64,000 nt of DNA from Micromonospora sp. ATCC 39149 (lineage in GTDB: Bacteria; Actinomycetota; Actinomycetes; Mycobacteriales; Micromonosporaceae), in assembly GCF_000158815.1 (NCBI RefSeq), contig NZ_GG657738.1, forward strand, positions 2,230,551 to 2,294,550, in the 5' to 3' direction. Made by a program: the position numbers and the translations under genes. A model generated the notes under the pieces. It searched no databases and was not told where the DNA came from. It was given only the letters and a program-made list of their open reading frames with translations. Below, in pieces: positions 53,356 to 61,820 of the stretch (its first letter is position 1; each line of letters begins with the position of its first letter).

Positions 53356-54146
53356 CAGCGGAGCAGGCGGTGCAGGGTGATCCACTGCTCGGGCCAGACC
53401 TCGCCGGCCAGGGCGTCCCGGTCGAGACGTACCGCGCGCAGCGCCGCGTCCACCCGGGCGCGGGGGCGGTGGCGGCTCAGCGAGGCGGCCACGCAGCCGC
53501 CGGACCCGCCGAATCCGACCTCCACGAACCGGCGGTACGCGGGCAGGTCGCCGGGCGGCAGCAGCGGCTCGGCACGCCGGTCGAGGCGCAGGATGCCGGC
53601 GTCGACGCGGGGCACCGGGCGAAACGCGGTCCGGGGCACGGTGCCGGCGAGCCGCCACGCGTACTCGGGCCAGGTCAGCACGGTCAGCCGGCTCCACCGG
53701 CCGGCGTGGCCGGTGCGCTTGCGGGCGTACTCGAGCTGGGTGAGCAGGGTCGCCGACCGCAGCCGGTCGGCCGCCAGGCACCAGCGAACCACGGCGGCCG
53801 TCAGCGACCAGGGGATGTTGCCGACGACGGCGAACGGCTCGTCGGGCGCGTCCGCCGCCAGGAAGTCGGCCCGACGCAGGCTCACCCCGGGCAGGCCGGC
53901 GCAGGTCACGGCCAGGTCGGCGGCGGCGACCGGGTCGACCTCGTACGCCACCAGCCGGCCGCACCGGGCGGCCAGCGCGCGGGTCAGCCGGCCCCGGCCG
54001 GCGCCCACCTCCAGCAGCAGGTCGCCGGGGGCTGGTCGGGCCGCGCCGACGATCCGCGCGACGGCGGCCGGGTCGGCGAGGAAGTTCTGGGACAGTACGC
54101 GACGGGACCGGTCGCGTTCGGTGGCACGGGTACGGCGGGGCGCCAT
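53355..54146 (-). CDS. 23S rRNA adenine N6-methyltransferase, Erm family
   Basis: This 263-residue SAM enzyme of the KsgA/Erm superfamily has SQNFLADPAAVARIV at the start, motif I LLLEVGAGRGRLTRAL, YEVDP, and the catalytic NIPWSLTAAVVRW segment. Erm enzymes methylate A2058 of 23S rRNA and give macrolide-lincosamide-streptogramin B resistance; the short length, Arg-rich N terminus and NIPW rather than NIPY fit Erm rather than KsgA. I chose ATG 54146 (MAPRRTRATERDRSRR) as in ErmE-like proteins; the frame is open to 54278. An intrinsic, non-cluster resistance gene is likely. Confidence 0.85.
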   Translation of the reverse strand: MAPRRTRATERDRSRRVLSQNFLADPAAVARIVGAARPAPGDLLLEVGAGRGRLTRALAARCGRLVAYEVDPVAAADLAVTCAGLPGVSLRRADFLAADAPDEPFAVVGNIPWSLTAAVVRWCLAADRLRSATLLTQLEYARKRTGHAGRWSRLTVLTWPEYAWRLAGTVPRTAFRPVPRVDAGILRLDRRAEPLLPPGDLPAYRRFVEVGFGGSGGCVAASLSRHRPRARVDAALRAVRLDRDALAGEVWPEQWITLHRLLR

Positions 54147-54772
54147 AAGTCGTCGTCCTGTCTGTCGCCGGTGGCGACGGGCACGGACAGGCGGCCGGCG
54201 GGCAGCCGGCGGGTGGGCCTGTCCGGTCGGATGGGGACTCGGACGGCCCTCGGCGCGTGGGACGCGGGCGGCGTTCACCGCCCGACCGGCGGCTCCCGGC
54301 GCGGCTCGGCGCGGGGAGCAGGGGTCGGGTCGGCGGCGACTGTGCCGCTCAGCGGGCGGGTCGGATCGACGGAGGCGATCAGGCGCGGGTCGCGTCCCGG
54401 CCGGCCGGGGCCGGACGCCGGACTCGCGGGCGGGCCACCAGCAGCGGGGCCCACGCGGCCGGCGTACCGGCCACGTCGATCAGAGCGTGCGCGGACATGC
54501 GGGGGATGGTACGCCGGGACGCCCCACCCCGCGACCGATTTGCCGGCACCTCTGGCCCGCTGCGCCGGCGGATCACCTGTGTCACCCGCTGGCCGCATCG
54601 ACGCCGGCGACGCCCCGATCCCGCTAACCGGACGACGGGCCGAACTCGGGTTGTGAGCGGACCACACCGCCGATCTGCACCGTTCGGGTCGATCGGGCAG
54701 CCGCCAAGCTGCCGCGCAAGCTCGACCGCCCGGTGCAGGCCCGTCTCACCCGCGGCCGGTGGTGATGCCGTC
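54147..54772. other. 626-base gap upstream of the erm-like gene
   Basis: No gene is supportable here. It would be the leader/promoter region of the erm-like gene on the minus strand. A 39-codon frame at 54379-54498 (minus, MSAHALIDV) has no ribosome binding site. A hairpin with CCGGCTGCCCGCCGG arms lies about 50 bases upstream of the erm start and could take part in attenuation, but I see no convincing leader peptide. Confidence 0.4.
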
Positions 54773-55678
54773 TCAGCCGGGGAGGGTGACGGTGCGGCCC
54801 TCGGCGCGGGCGGTCCCGGCGGCGTCGAGGACGACCACCACGTCGCGGCCGAACCGGACGTCGCACCGGTGGTCCCGGGTGCCGGCGTCGATCTCCTCCA
54901 TGAGCTGGTCAATCGCCACACCGAACGCGGTCAGCGAGCTGCCGTCACCGGGCGGGACCGTCTGCACGCCACTGTCGCCGTAGAAGGTGAACTCGCTCGC
55001 GACCGCCTCGAGCGGGGCGTCGAGGGTGAGCGAGACGGTGCTCGTCGCGCCGCCGGAGTGGGTGAGCAGCAGGTGGACCAGGCCGCGCGGGCCGTCCATC
55101 GCGGCGACCCGGGTCACCGGGCCAAGCACCGGCAGGATGATCGACAGGGCGTGCGGGCCGATGTCCCACAGCGCGCCCCGGTCGCGGCGCCATCGCGAGC
55201 CGCCGTACGGGCTGCCGGGCTGGAAGATCGACCCGAACCGGACCGCCTTGGCGGTGTGCCAGCCACCCGCGGCGGCGGTCGAGGCGAGGAAACCGGCGAT
55301 GTTCGGCTGGAAGCGGCTGGTGAAGAAGACCACGGAGGCGACGCCGGACTGCCCGGCGGCGGTGACGACCCGGTCGGCGTCGGCGCGGCTGAGCGCCAGC
55401 GGCTTGTCCAGCAGCAGGTGCCGGCCGGCCGTGGCGGCCCGGACGGCGATATCGGCCTGGACGTCCGGCGGGAGTGCCACGGCGACCGCGTCGCAGGCGT
55501 CGAGCAGCGCGTCGACCTCGGTGAAGGCGGGCACCCCGTGCCGGCCGGCCAGTGCGGCGGCCCGGTCGGGGTTGCGGCCCCAGACGCCGGCCAGTTCCGC
55601 GCGGGGGTGCGCGTCGATGCCCGCCGCGTGCGTCTCGGCGGCCCAGTGGCCGGTGCCGAACAAACCGAACCGCAGCAC
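54773..55678 (-). CDS. Gfo/Idh/MocA-family oxidoreductase
   Basis: This 301-residue NAD(P)-dependent dehydrogenase has the Rossmann motif LRFGLFGTGHWAAETHAAGI, VWGRNPDRAAALAGR, and the signature lysine in HLLLDKPLALS (EKP-like). The second half has the alpha/beta domain of the family with WRRDRGALWDIGPHAL. The substrate is probably a sugar or inositol derivative, not determinable. I chose the GTG at 55678 with GGGGGTG upstream, so the protein begins at the Rossmann fold. Confidence 0.88.
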   Translation of the reverse strand: MLRFGLFGTGHWAAETHAAGIDAHPRAELAGVWGRNPDRAAALAGRHGVPAFTEVDALLDACDAVAVALPPDVQADIAVRAATAGRHLLLDKPLALSRADADRVVTAAGQSGVASVVFFTSRFQPNIAGFLASTAAAGGWHTAKAVRFGSIFQPGSPYGGSRWRRDRGALWDIGPHALSIILPVLGPVTRVAAMDGPRGLVHLLLTHSGGATSTVSLTLDAPLEAVASEFTFYGDSGVQTVPPGDGSSLTAFGVAIDQLMEEIDAGTRDHRCDVRFGRDVVVVLDAAGTARAEGRTVTLPG

Positions 55679-55890
55679 GGTGCACCCCCGGTGTCCGTCG
55701 TCGGCCCCGGCGAGCCCGGGGCCGTGATCCACGCTAGCCTCCCGGCCCGCCCGACGCAGCCGACGCGGCGGGAACGGAGACACACACGCCAGGCCCAGGC
55801 GGTACGCGCCGCGAACGCGCCACCAGGCCAAGGGGGCACGCGCCGGGGGCACGCGCGGGACGGGGGCTCGGCGACCGGGCCGGGAGGGTG

Positions 55891-55907
55891 TACTACACGG
55901 CTTAGTA
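55891..55907. promoter_or_regulatory. TACTA-N7-TAGTA inverted repeat upstream of membrane gene pair
   Basis: TACTA at 55891-55895 and TAGTA at 55903-55907 form an inverted repeat 11 bases before the GTG start at 55918. Operators with TACTA/TAGTA arms are bound by BlaI-type regulators in some actinomycetes. With so little upstream space it may overlap the promoter. Confidence 0.4.
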
Positions 55908-55917
55908 GGCTGTCCCG

Positions 55918-56343
55918 GTGACCGAGACTGCGCCCCCGTTGACGTCGATGACCAGCGCGGCCGTGGCCGGCTCGCCGGTGGACGGGCTCCTGGCGACGAC
56001 GACGATCGTGCTGTCGCTCGTACTCGCGGTGTGGGCGCTGGTGGCGGCGGTCCGCAACCGGCCGCCGGACCGCATGCAGTTCGCCGGCCTGGCCGTGCTG
56101 GAGCTGGCGCTGCTCGCGCTGGCGGTGGTGACGCTGGTCGCGCTCGGCGGCGGCGAGCGGCCGGGCGAGCCCGGCGCGTTCTTCGGCTACCTGGTGACGC
56201 TGGTCTGCCTGCCGCCGCTGGCCTGGGTGCTGGCCCGGATGGAGCCGACCCGGTGGGGCTCGGCGATCGTCTGCGCGATCTGCCTGGTCACCCCGGTCGT
56301 GGCGGTCCGGCTCCAGCAGACCTGGGAGGTCGTCGGTGGTTGA
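55918..56343 (+). CDS. Small membrane protein, four predicted helices
   Basis: I do not recognise a named family. The 141-residue protein has about four hydrophobic segments (LLATTTIVLSLVLAVWALVAA; FAGLAVLELALLALAVVTLVA; FFGYLVTLVCLPPLAWVLA; GSAIVCAICLVTPVVAVRL) and a short polar loop GGGERPGEPG. It overlaps the next membrane-protein gene by 8 bases, so the two probably form a complex or an operon. The GTG start is the only one before the first helix with an acceptable position. Confidence 0.75.
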   Translation: MTETAPPLTSMTSAAVAGSPVDGLLATTTIVLSLVLAVWALVAAVRNRPPDRMQFAGLAVLELALLALAVVTLVALGGGERPGEPGAFFGYLVTLVCLPPLAWVLARMEPTRWGSAIVCAICLVTPVVAVRLQQTWEVVGG

Positions 56344-56746
56344 GACGCGGGCGCCCCGGCAGGCCACCAACACGGGGCCGGGGCGGCTGCTGATCGCCGT
56401 GTACCTGCTCTTCGCCATCGCCGCGACCTCCCGGGCGGGCCTCCAGATCGCCACCCGGTTCGCCGAGGCGCCGGTGGCGTACCTGCTGTCGGCGCTGGCC
56501 GCGCTGATCTACATCGTGGCCGCCGTGGGGCTGGCCCGCGCCGGGCACACGGGCCGGCGGGTCGCGCTGGCTTGCTGCTCGGTGGAGCTGGCCGGAGTCG
56601 TCGGCGTGGGTGTGCTCAGCCTCGCCGACCCGGAGCTGTTCCCCGACGAGACGGTCTGGTCGGGGTTCGGCAGCGGGTACGGCTACGTCCCGCTGGTGCT
56701 GCCGGCGCTCGGCCTGCTCTGGCTCTGGCGCACCCGCACCCGCTGA
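56336..56746 (+). CDS. Small membrane protein, four predicted helices
   Basis: This 136-residue protein has helices at about 18-38 (LLIAVYLLFAIAATSR), 46-68 (YLLSALAALIYIVAAVGLA), 75-95 and 113-130 (YGYVPLVLPALGLLWLW). The second gene of an overlapping pair with no recognised family. FPDETVWSGFGSGYGYVP is a conserved-looking extracytoplasmic loop. Confidence 0.75.
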   Translation: MVETRAPRQATNTGPGRLLIAVYLLFAIAATSRAGLQIATRFAEAPVAYLLSALAALIYIVAAVGLARAGHTGRRVALACCSVELAGVVGVGVLSLADPELFPDETVWSGFGSGYGYVPLVLPALGLLWLWRTRTR

Positions 56747-56790
56747 GGCCCCTCACCCGTCGTCCGCACCATGCTCCACACCGACGACCG

Positions 56791-56846
56791 GGTGAGAAGG
56801 GTGCCCCGCTATACCGTAGGCGTTGACGAGGTGCCCTTCCTTACCC
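56791..56846. repeat. Intergenic palindromic element, family B copy 2 (terminator-like)
   Basis: GGTGAGAAGGGTGCCCC and GGTGCCCTTCCTTACC arms flank ATACCGTAGGCGTTGACG. It lies between converging genes and resembles 60806-60860 closely. Confidence 0.75.
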
Positions 56847-56847
56847 G

Positions 56848-57606
56848 TCAGTCCTTCGGGCCGCCGGCCACGTAGACGACCTGGCCGGAGACGAAGGACG
56901 CGCCCTCGCTGACCAGGAACGAGATGGTGTGCGCGACGTCCTCCGGGCGGCCGACGCGGCGCACCGGGATCTCCGACTCGGCGTGCTTCTGGAAGGCCTC
57001 GAAGTCCAGCTTCATCCGGGCGGCGGTGGCGGCGGTCATGTCGGTGACGATGAACCCGGGCGCGACCGCGTTGACGGTCACCCCGAACGGGCCCAGCTCG
57101 ATGGCGAGGGTCTTGGTGAAGCCCTGCAGGCCCGCCTTCGCGGCCGCGTAGTTGGCCTGGCCCCGGTTGCCCAGCGCCGAGGTGCTGGAGAGGTTGACGA
57201 TCCGGCCCCAGCGCCGCTCGACCATGTGCTGCTGGGCGGCCTGGCTGAACAGGAACGCGCCGCGCAGGTGCACGCCCATCACCGTGTCCCAGTCGGCGTC
57301 GGTCATCTTGAACAGCAGGTTGTCGCGGAGCACGCCGGCGTTGTTGACCAGCACGGTGGGCGGGCCCAGCTCGGCGGCGACCCGCTCGACGGCGGCGCTG
57401 ACCTGCGCCCGGTCGGCCACGTCCGCGCCGACGCCGATCCCCCGGCCGCCGGCCGCCACGATGGCGTCGACGGTGTCACTGGTGGCCGACTCCTCGATGT
57501 CGACCACGGCGACGGCCAGCCCGTCGGCGGCCAGCCGGCGGGCGGTGGCCGCCCCGATCCCCCGTGCGGCCCCGGTCACGATGGCGACCCGCTGCTCCTC
57601 CGACAT
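56848..57606 (-). CDS. fabG: 3-oxoacyl-ACP reductase (SDR family)
   Basis: This 252-residue short-chain dehydrogenase has the cofactor motif TGAARGIGAATARRL, NNAGVLRDNLLFKM, the catalytic Ser, Tyr and Lys in NLSSTSALGNRGQANYAAAK, and PGFIVTDMT. The sequence is FabG-like (NADPH-dependent reduction of 3-oxoacyl-ACP), but the family is broad. I chose ATG 57606 (MSEEQRVAIVTG) with GGGAGGTAG upstream. Confidence 0.88.
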   Translation of the reverse strand: MSEEQRVAIVTGAARGIGAATARRLAADGLAVAVVDIEESATSDTVDAIVAAGGRGIGVGADVADRAQVSAAVERVAAELGPPTVLVNNAGVLRDNLLFKMTDADWDTVMGVHLRGAFLFSQAAQQHMVERRWGRIVNLSSTSALGNRGQANYAAAKAGLQGFTKTLAIELGPFGVTVNAVAPGFIVTDMTAATAARMKLDFEAFQKHAESEIPVRRVGRPEDVAHTISFLVSEGASFVSGQVVYVAGGPKD

Positions 57607-57661
57607 GACTACCTCCCGGTAACTTGCGGCGACCCCGGGAGCGTAGCCCACCCGTCGGCCA

Positions 57662-59314
57662 TCAGAACTCGGCGCCGCGGCAGAGCCGGATCCAGCGGTA
57701 GCCGTAGCCGGAGAGCTTCAGGGAGTCGAGCTTGCCCACCTCGCCGTAGTGGCGGTCGGCGAGCACGTCCATCGGCAGGTCCGCCTCGGCGGCGAGGCCG
57801 CCCAGGTCGACCTCCACGTCCTCGGCGCCGAGGTTGTGCAGAAAGACCATCGTCCCGGTCGGGCCGTCGGCCCGGTGCGCGAGGGCCCCGGCCGGCATCG
57901 GCACGTCGATGTGGGTGGTCGACCCGGAGCCGATCTCCGGGGCCTCGCGCAGCGTCCGGATCATCCGCTCGAACCAGGACAGCAGCGAGCGCGGGTCACC
58001 GCGCTGGGCGGTGACGTTGACCTTCTCGTACGAGAAGTCGCCCGAGTCGATCACCGGGCGGACCAGCTTCTCCTCCTCCGCCGTGGAGAAACCGGCGTTC
58101 GGCTTGAACGACCACTGCATCGGGGTACGGATCGCCTCCCGCCCCGGCAGCGACAGGTCCTCGCCCATGCCGATCTCCTCGCCGTAGCGCAGCACCGGCG
58201 TGCCGCGCAGCGAGAACTGGAGCGCGTACGCCAGCTCGACGCGCCGGCGGTCGTTGCCGAGCATCGGGGCGAGCCGGCGGCGGATGCCCCGGTCGTAGAT
58301 GCGCATGTGCTCCTCAGGGCCGAACTCGGCGTACACCTGGTTGCGCTGCTCGGCGGTCAGCCGCGACAGGTCGATCTCGTCGTGGTTGCGCAGGAAGGTG
58401 GCCCACTGGCCGCCGGCGGGCAGCATCGGGGTGTCCCGCAGCGCCTCGATGATCGGCTCCGGGTCGCGCCGGGCCAGGGCGAGCATGAGCCGGCCGTTGA
58501 GCATGAAGTCGAACAGCATGTGGATCCGGTTGCCGGAGCCGCTGCCGTCGCCGAAGAAGGTGGGGAGCTGGTCGGGCTCCACGTTGGCCTCGGCGAGCAG
58601 GACCGCGTCGCCCCGGCGCCACTGAACGTGCTGGCGCAGCTCGGTGAGGAACTCGAAGTCCTTCGGGGAGTCCGGGTTGTCCGGCTCGGTCAGCTCGATG
58701 ATGAACGGCACGGCGTCCATCCGGAACCCGGAGACGCCGAGCTGGAGCCAGAACGAGACGATTTTCTTGACCTCCGCGCGCACCTTCGGGTTCGCGAAGT
58801 TGAGGTCCGGTTGGTACTTGTAGAACCGGTGGTAGTACCAGGACTTCGCCGTCCGGTCGTACGTCCACGTCTCGTTCTGCTCGCCCGGGAAGACCATGCC
58901 CTGGTGCCGGTCGGCGGGCTCGTGGTCGGACCAGACGTACCAGTCCCGGTACGGCGAGTCCGGCGACGAGCGGGCCGACTGGAACCACGGGTGCTGGTCG
59001 GAGGTGTGGTTGACCACCAAATCGATGATCACCCGGATGCCCCGGTTCTGTGCCTGGTGCAGCAGCTCCGCGAAGTCGCCGAGGGTGCCGAAGCGCGGGT
59101 CCACGTTGTAGAAGTCGGTGACGTCGTAGCCGTCGTCCCGGTTGGGCGACGGGTGGATCGGGTGCAGCCACAGGCAGGTCACCCCGAGCCGGGCCAGGTA
59201 GTCCAGCCGGCCGATGAGGCCGCGGATGTCGCCGACCCCGTCGCCGTCGGAGTCCGCGTACGTGTCGATGTCGAGGCAGTAGACGACGGCCTCGGAGTAC
59301 CACCTGTCACCCAT
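57662..59314 (-). CDS. GH13 trehalose synthase-like alpha-glucanotransferase
   Basis: This 550-residue GH13 enzyme has the four conserved regions: DLVVNHTSDQHPWF, GFRMDAVPFI (nucleophile Asp), LLAEANVEPDQ (acid Glu) and FLRNHDEIDLSRL (transition-state Asp). The start MGDRWYSEAVVYCLDIDTYADSD and the EEIGMGEDLSLPGREAIRTP segment are of the TreS/maltose-interconverting type. It probably interconverts maltose and trehalose or uses related alpha-glucosides. No maltokinase domain is fused and treZ/treY are not nearby. I chose ATG 59314. Confidence 0.87.
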   Translation of the reverse strand: MGDRWYSEAVVYCLDIDTYADSDGDGVGDIRGLIGRLDYLARLGVTCLWLHPIHPSPNRDDGYDVTDFYNVDPRFGTLGDFAELLHQAQNRGIRVIIDLVVNHTSDQHPWFQSARSSPDSPYRDWYVWSDHEPADRHQGMVFPGEQNETWTYDRTAKSWYYHRFYKYQPDLNFANPKVRAEVKKIVSFWLQLGVSGFRMDAVPFIIELTEPDNPDSPKDFEFLTELRQHVQWRRGDAVLLAEANVEPDQLPTFFGDGSGSGNRIHMLFDFMLNGRLMLALARRDPEPIIEALRDTPMLPAGGQWATFLRNHDEIDLSRLTAEQRNQVYAEFGPEEHMRIYDRGIRRRLAPMLGNDRRRVELAYALQFSLRGTPVLRYGEEIGMGEDLSLPGREAIRTPMQWSFKPNAGFSTAEEEKLVRPVIDSGDFSYEKVNVTAQRGDPRSLLSWFERMIRTLREAPEIGSGSTTHIDVPMPAGALAHRADGPTGTMVFLHNLGAEDVEVDLGGLAAEADLPMDVLADRHYGEVGKLDSLKLSGYGYRWIRLCRGAEF

Positions 59315-59389
59315 GCCGGCGTACCTTCTCCGATTCGGCACGCCGGCAAACGCGAATGCTTCCGCGTCGCGGACGTTAGCGTTCCGGGC

Positions 59390-60004
59390 ATGAGCATCGG
59401 ATCGGGTAGTGGGCACCGCGACGTCGACTGGGCGCAGGGCGACTGGCTGCACCGGCCGGTACGGGCCGAGCCGACCCCGGACGGCGGGCTGGTCGTGGAG
59501 CCGGGCTCGGGCAGCGACTTCTGGCGGCACACCAGCTACGGCTTCGTGCACGACGACGGCCCGGCCCTGCTCGCCCCGCTGCCCGGGGGCAGCGCCGTGG
59601 AGGTCGACTTCCGGTTCGACTTCACCGAGCAGTTCGACCAGGCGGGCGTGCTGGTCCGGGTGGACGAGCGGAACTGGGTCAAGGCCGGGGTGGAGATCAG
59701 CGACGGCGAGCCGCAGGTCGGCGCGGTGGTGACCCGGGAGTTCTCCGACTGGTCGGTGGCACCGGTGCCGCAGTGGTCGGGGCGGACGGTGACCGTGCGG
59801 GTGAGCCGGGCCGGCGACGCGCTGACCGTTCGGGCCCGCGCCGGCGGCGAGCCGTGGCGGCTGGTCCGGGTGGCCCCGCTCGCGCCGGACGCCGAGGCGT
59901 CGGCCGGGCCGTTCTGCTGCTCGCCGACCCGGGGCGGGCTGGCCGTGGTGTTCACCGGTTGGCGGCAGGGCCCGGCGGACGCGGCGCTGCACCCCGAGCA
60001 CTGA
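59390..60004 (+). CDS. DUF1349 (concanavalin-like) protein
   Basis: This 204-residue protein has the DUF1349 pattern: TSYGFVHDDGPALLAPL, FDFTEQFDQAGVLVRVDERNWVKAGVE, SDWSVAPV and GPFCCSPTRGG. The fold is a beta sandwich related to carbohydrate-binding domains; the function is unknown. No signal peptide is visible, so it is probably cytoplasmic. It is divergent from the TreS-like gene with 75 bases between. Confidence 0.85.
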   Translation: MSIGSGSGHRDVDWAQGDWLHRPVRAEPTPDGGLVVEPGSGSDFWRHTSYGFVHDDGPALLAPLPGGSAVEVDFRFDFTEQFDQAGVLVRVDERNWVKAGVEISDGEPQVGAVVTREFSDWSVAPVPQWSGRTVTVRVSRAGDALTVRARAGGEPWRLVRVAPLAPDAEASAGPFCCSPTRGGLAVVFTGWRQGPADAALHPEH

Positions 60005-60030
60005 GCGCCGCGTCGGGTGGGCCCCGTCAC

Positions 60031-60052
60031 CGGCGGGTGTGGTCGCCCGCCG
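60031..60052 (+). terminator. Short hairpin after DUF1349
   Basis: CGGCGGG at 60031-60037 pairs with CCCGCCG at 60046-60052 across an 8-base loop, 27 bases after the stop codon. Confidence 0.45.
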
Positions 60053-60100
60053 ACTGGGTAACACCTCCTGATCCCCCGGAGGTTCCACGGAAGGACACCC

Positions 60101-60769
60101 ATGGCCCTCGCCCAAGACGTCGAGCCGTCGCAGTTCACGGGGCTGACCGGCTGGGTGGCCGGCGTCATCGAGGCGACGGGCGCGGTCGGGGTGGCCCTGC
60201 TCGTGGCCCTGGAGAGCATCATCCCGCCGATCCCGAGCGAGATCGTGCTGGCCATGGCCGGCTACCTCGCCTCGCAGGGCCGGTTCAACGTGGTGCTGAT
60301 CGTCCTCGCCGCGACGGTCGGCTCGCTGGTCGGGGCGCTGGTGCTCTACTGGCTCGGCGCGGCGATCGGCGAGGAGCGGCTGAAGCGCTGGCTGGACCAC
60401 ATCCCGTTGGTCGACCGCGACGACCTGGAGAAGGCCGACCGCTGGTTCGAACGGCACGGCCGGTGGGCGGTGCTGATCGGCCGGCTGGTGCCGGTGGTAC
60501 GCAGCCTGGTGTCGGTCCCGGCCGGGGCGAACCGGATGCCGCTGGGTGAGTTCGTCGCGCTGACCACGCTGGGCAGTGGGGTGTGGAACGCGCTGATCGT
60601 GGGGGCCGGCTTCGCGCTCGGGTCGCGCTGGGAAGAGGTGGACCGGTACAGCAGCTGGTTCAACTACGCGATCTTCGCCGTATTCGGGGTGATGATCGTG
60701 AGCTGGGCGGTGAAGAAGGTACGGCGCCGCGCGCGGCGCGACCGGCAGTCCGTGACCGCCGGCCGCTGA
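60101..60769 (+). CDS. DedA-family membrane protein
   Basis: This 222-residue protein has the DedA/SNARE-associated signature: ALESIIPPIPSEIVLAMAGYLA, a re-entrant-loop segment with GRWAVLIGRLVPVVRSLVSVPAG (the functional Arg and Gly-x-x-x-P) and two to three further helices, ending in a basic tail. DedA proteins act in membrane lipid homeostasis, probably as scramblases for phosphatidylethanolamine or undecaprenyl phosphate. The ATG 60101 has GGAAGGA upstream. Confidence 0.92.
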   Translation: MALAQDVEPSQFTGLTGWVAGVIEATGAVGVALLVALESIIPPIPSEIVLAMAGYLASQGRFNVVLIVLAATVGSLVGALVLYWLGAAIGEERLKRWLDHIPLVDRDDLEKADRWFERHGRWAVLIGRLVPVVRSLVSVPAGANRMPLGEFVALTTLGSGVWNALIVGAGFALGSRWEEVDRYSSWFNYAIFAVFGVMIVSWAVKKVRRRARRDRQSVTAGR

Positions 60770-60805
60770 CCGCGCGCGAATATGCGTGGCGGGTGGCCGG
60801 GGACG

Positions 60806-60860
60806 AGGGTGAGAAGGGGCCCCTTCTCTACCGCAGGCGTTAAGAGGGGGCCCTTCCTTG
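60806..60860. repeat. Intergenic palindromic element, family B copy 3
   Basis: The left part contains the perfect palindrome AGAAGGGGCCCCTTCT (60812-60827); then TACCGCAGGCGTTAAGA and GGGGGCCCTTCC. It lies between the converging DedA and YidC genes and overlaps the YidC stop, so it probably terminates both. Confidence 0.8.
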
Positions 60861-61622
60861 CTCGCGGCGCAACACCGCCTGCTCAAGAGCCGTCCACGTC
60901 GTCGTGGTGACCAGGTAGAGCACCCCCGCCAGCGGCATCACCAGCGCCACCACCACGGTCAGATACGGCAGCAGCGGAAGCACCCGGCCCAGAATGGCCG
61001 CCCCCGGCTCCTCGGCGGACGCACCCGTCCCGGTGCCACCGGCCGCCCCCGTGCCGGCCGCTCTGCTGCCACCGGCCATCGCACCGGCCGCCGCCGCGCG
61101 CCGGGCCCGCCGAGACGACCACCAGGCCAGCGCCACCAGCGCCGCCAGCAGCGTCCCGAACAGCGGGCCGGCCGCCCCGGCCAGCCCGTCGGAGAGGTGC
61201 CAGCCCAGCGGCACCCCGGCCAGCCGCTCGTCGAGCAGCCCGGTGCCGCCGTCGTCGGTGCTGAACAGCCGGTACATCACCAGGAAGAACGGGGCCTGCA
61301 GGAGCGCAGGGAGGCAGCCCGCGACGGGGCTCGCCCCGGCCGACCGGTACAACGCGAACAGCTCACCCTGGAGCCGGGCGGGGTCGGCGGCGTGCCGGCG
61401 TCGCAGGTCGCGGACCTGCGGGGCGAGAACCGCGCGACGCCGCTCCCCGCGTACCTGGGCCAGGGTGAGCGGCGAGATCAGCAGGCGGACGGCGATCGTG
61501 AACAGGACTATGGCAGCGGCCGTGGCGGCCCCGCCGGTCAACGGGTGCAGCGTGTCGGCGAGCCGGGTGACGGCGGTGACGGCGACACCGACGGCGGCGT
61601 GCAGCGGTGCGAAGGCGAGCAT
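60840..61622 (-). CDS. YidC/Oxa1-family membrane insertase
   Basis: This 260-residue insertase-like protein has five helices: start MLAFAPLHAAVGVAVTAV, the conserved LTGGAATAAAIVLFTIAVRLLISPLTLAQ segment in two helices, a basic coiled loop (RRRAVLAPQVRDLRRRH), and ALLQAPFFLVMYRLF. It lacks the large periplasmic domain of Gram-negative YidC. The main actinobacterial yidC sits by rnpA; this is a second, separate copy. I chose ATG 61622, the start of the first helix. Confidence 0.85.
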   Translation of the reverse strand: MLAFAPLHAAVGVAVTAVTRLADTLHPLTGGAATAAAIVLFTIAVRLLISPLTLAQVRGERRRAVLAPQVRDLRRRHAADPARLQGELFALYRSAGASPVAGCLPALLQAPFFLVMYRLFSTDDGGTGLLDERLAGVPLGWHLSDGLAGAAGPLFGTLLAALVALAWWSSRRARRAAAAGAMAGGSRAAGTGAAGGTGTGASAEEPGAAILGRVLPLLPYLTVVVALVMPLAGVLYLVTTTTWTALEQAVLRREQGRAPS

Positions 61623-61820
61623 GGGTGACCCCTCGGTCCGGTTTCCGGTGGTGTCCGGCGGCCCGTGGGCGGGCGCGGCGGGACGGACGACGGCGGAACC
61701 GGCCGGGCAGCAGGGTGGCAGGCCGCTGCCGCGACCCACGCGATGAGCGGAGGGCGGGCGTCGCCCGCGCCACGGACCCGGTGACCGGTGCCGGCAGGGG
61801 CCGACGCCGCCCGGGGAGCG

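Noticed and set aside
54379..54498. A 39-codon minus-strand frame as an erm leader peptide
   Set aside because: It has no ribosome binding site and lies about 230 bases from the erm start. No paired hairpins masking the erm start were evident.
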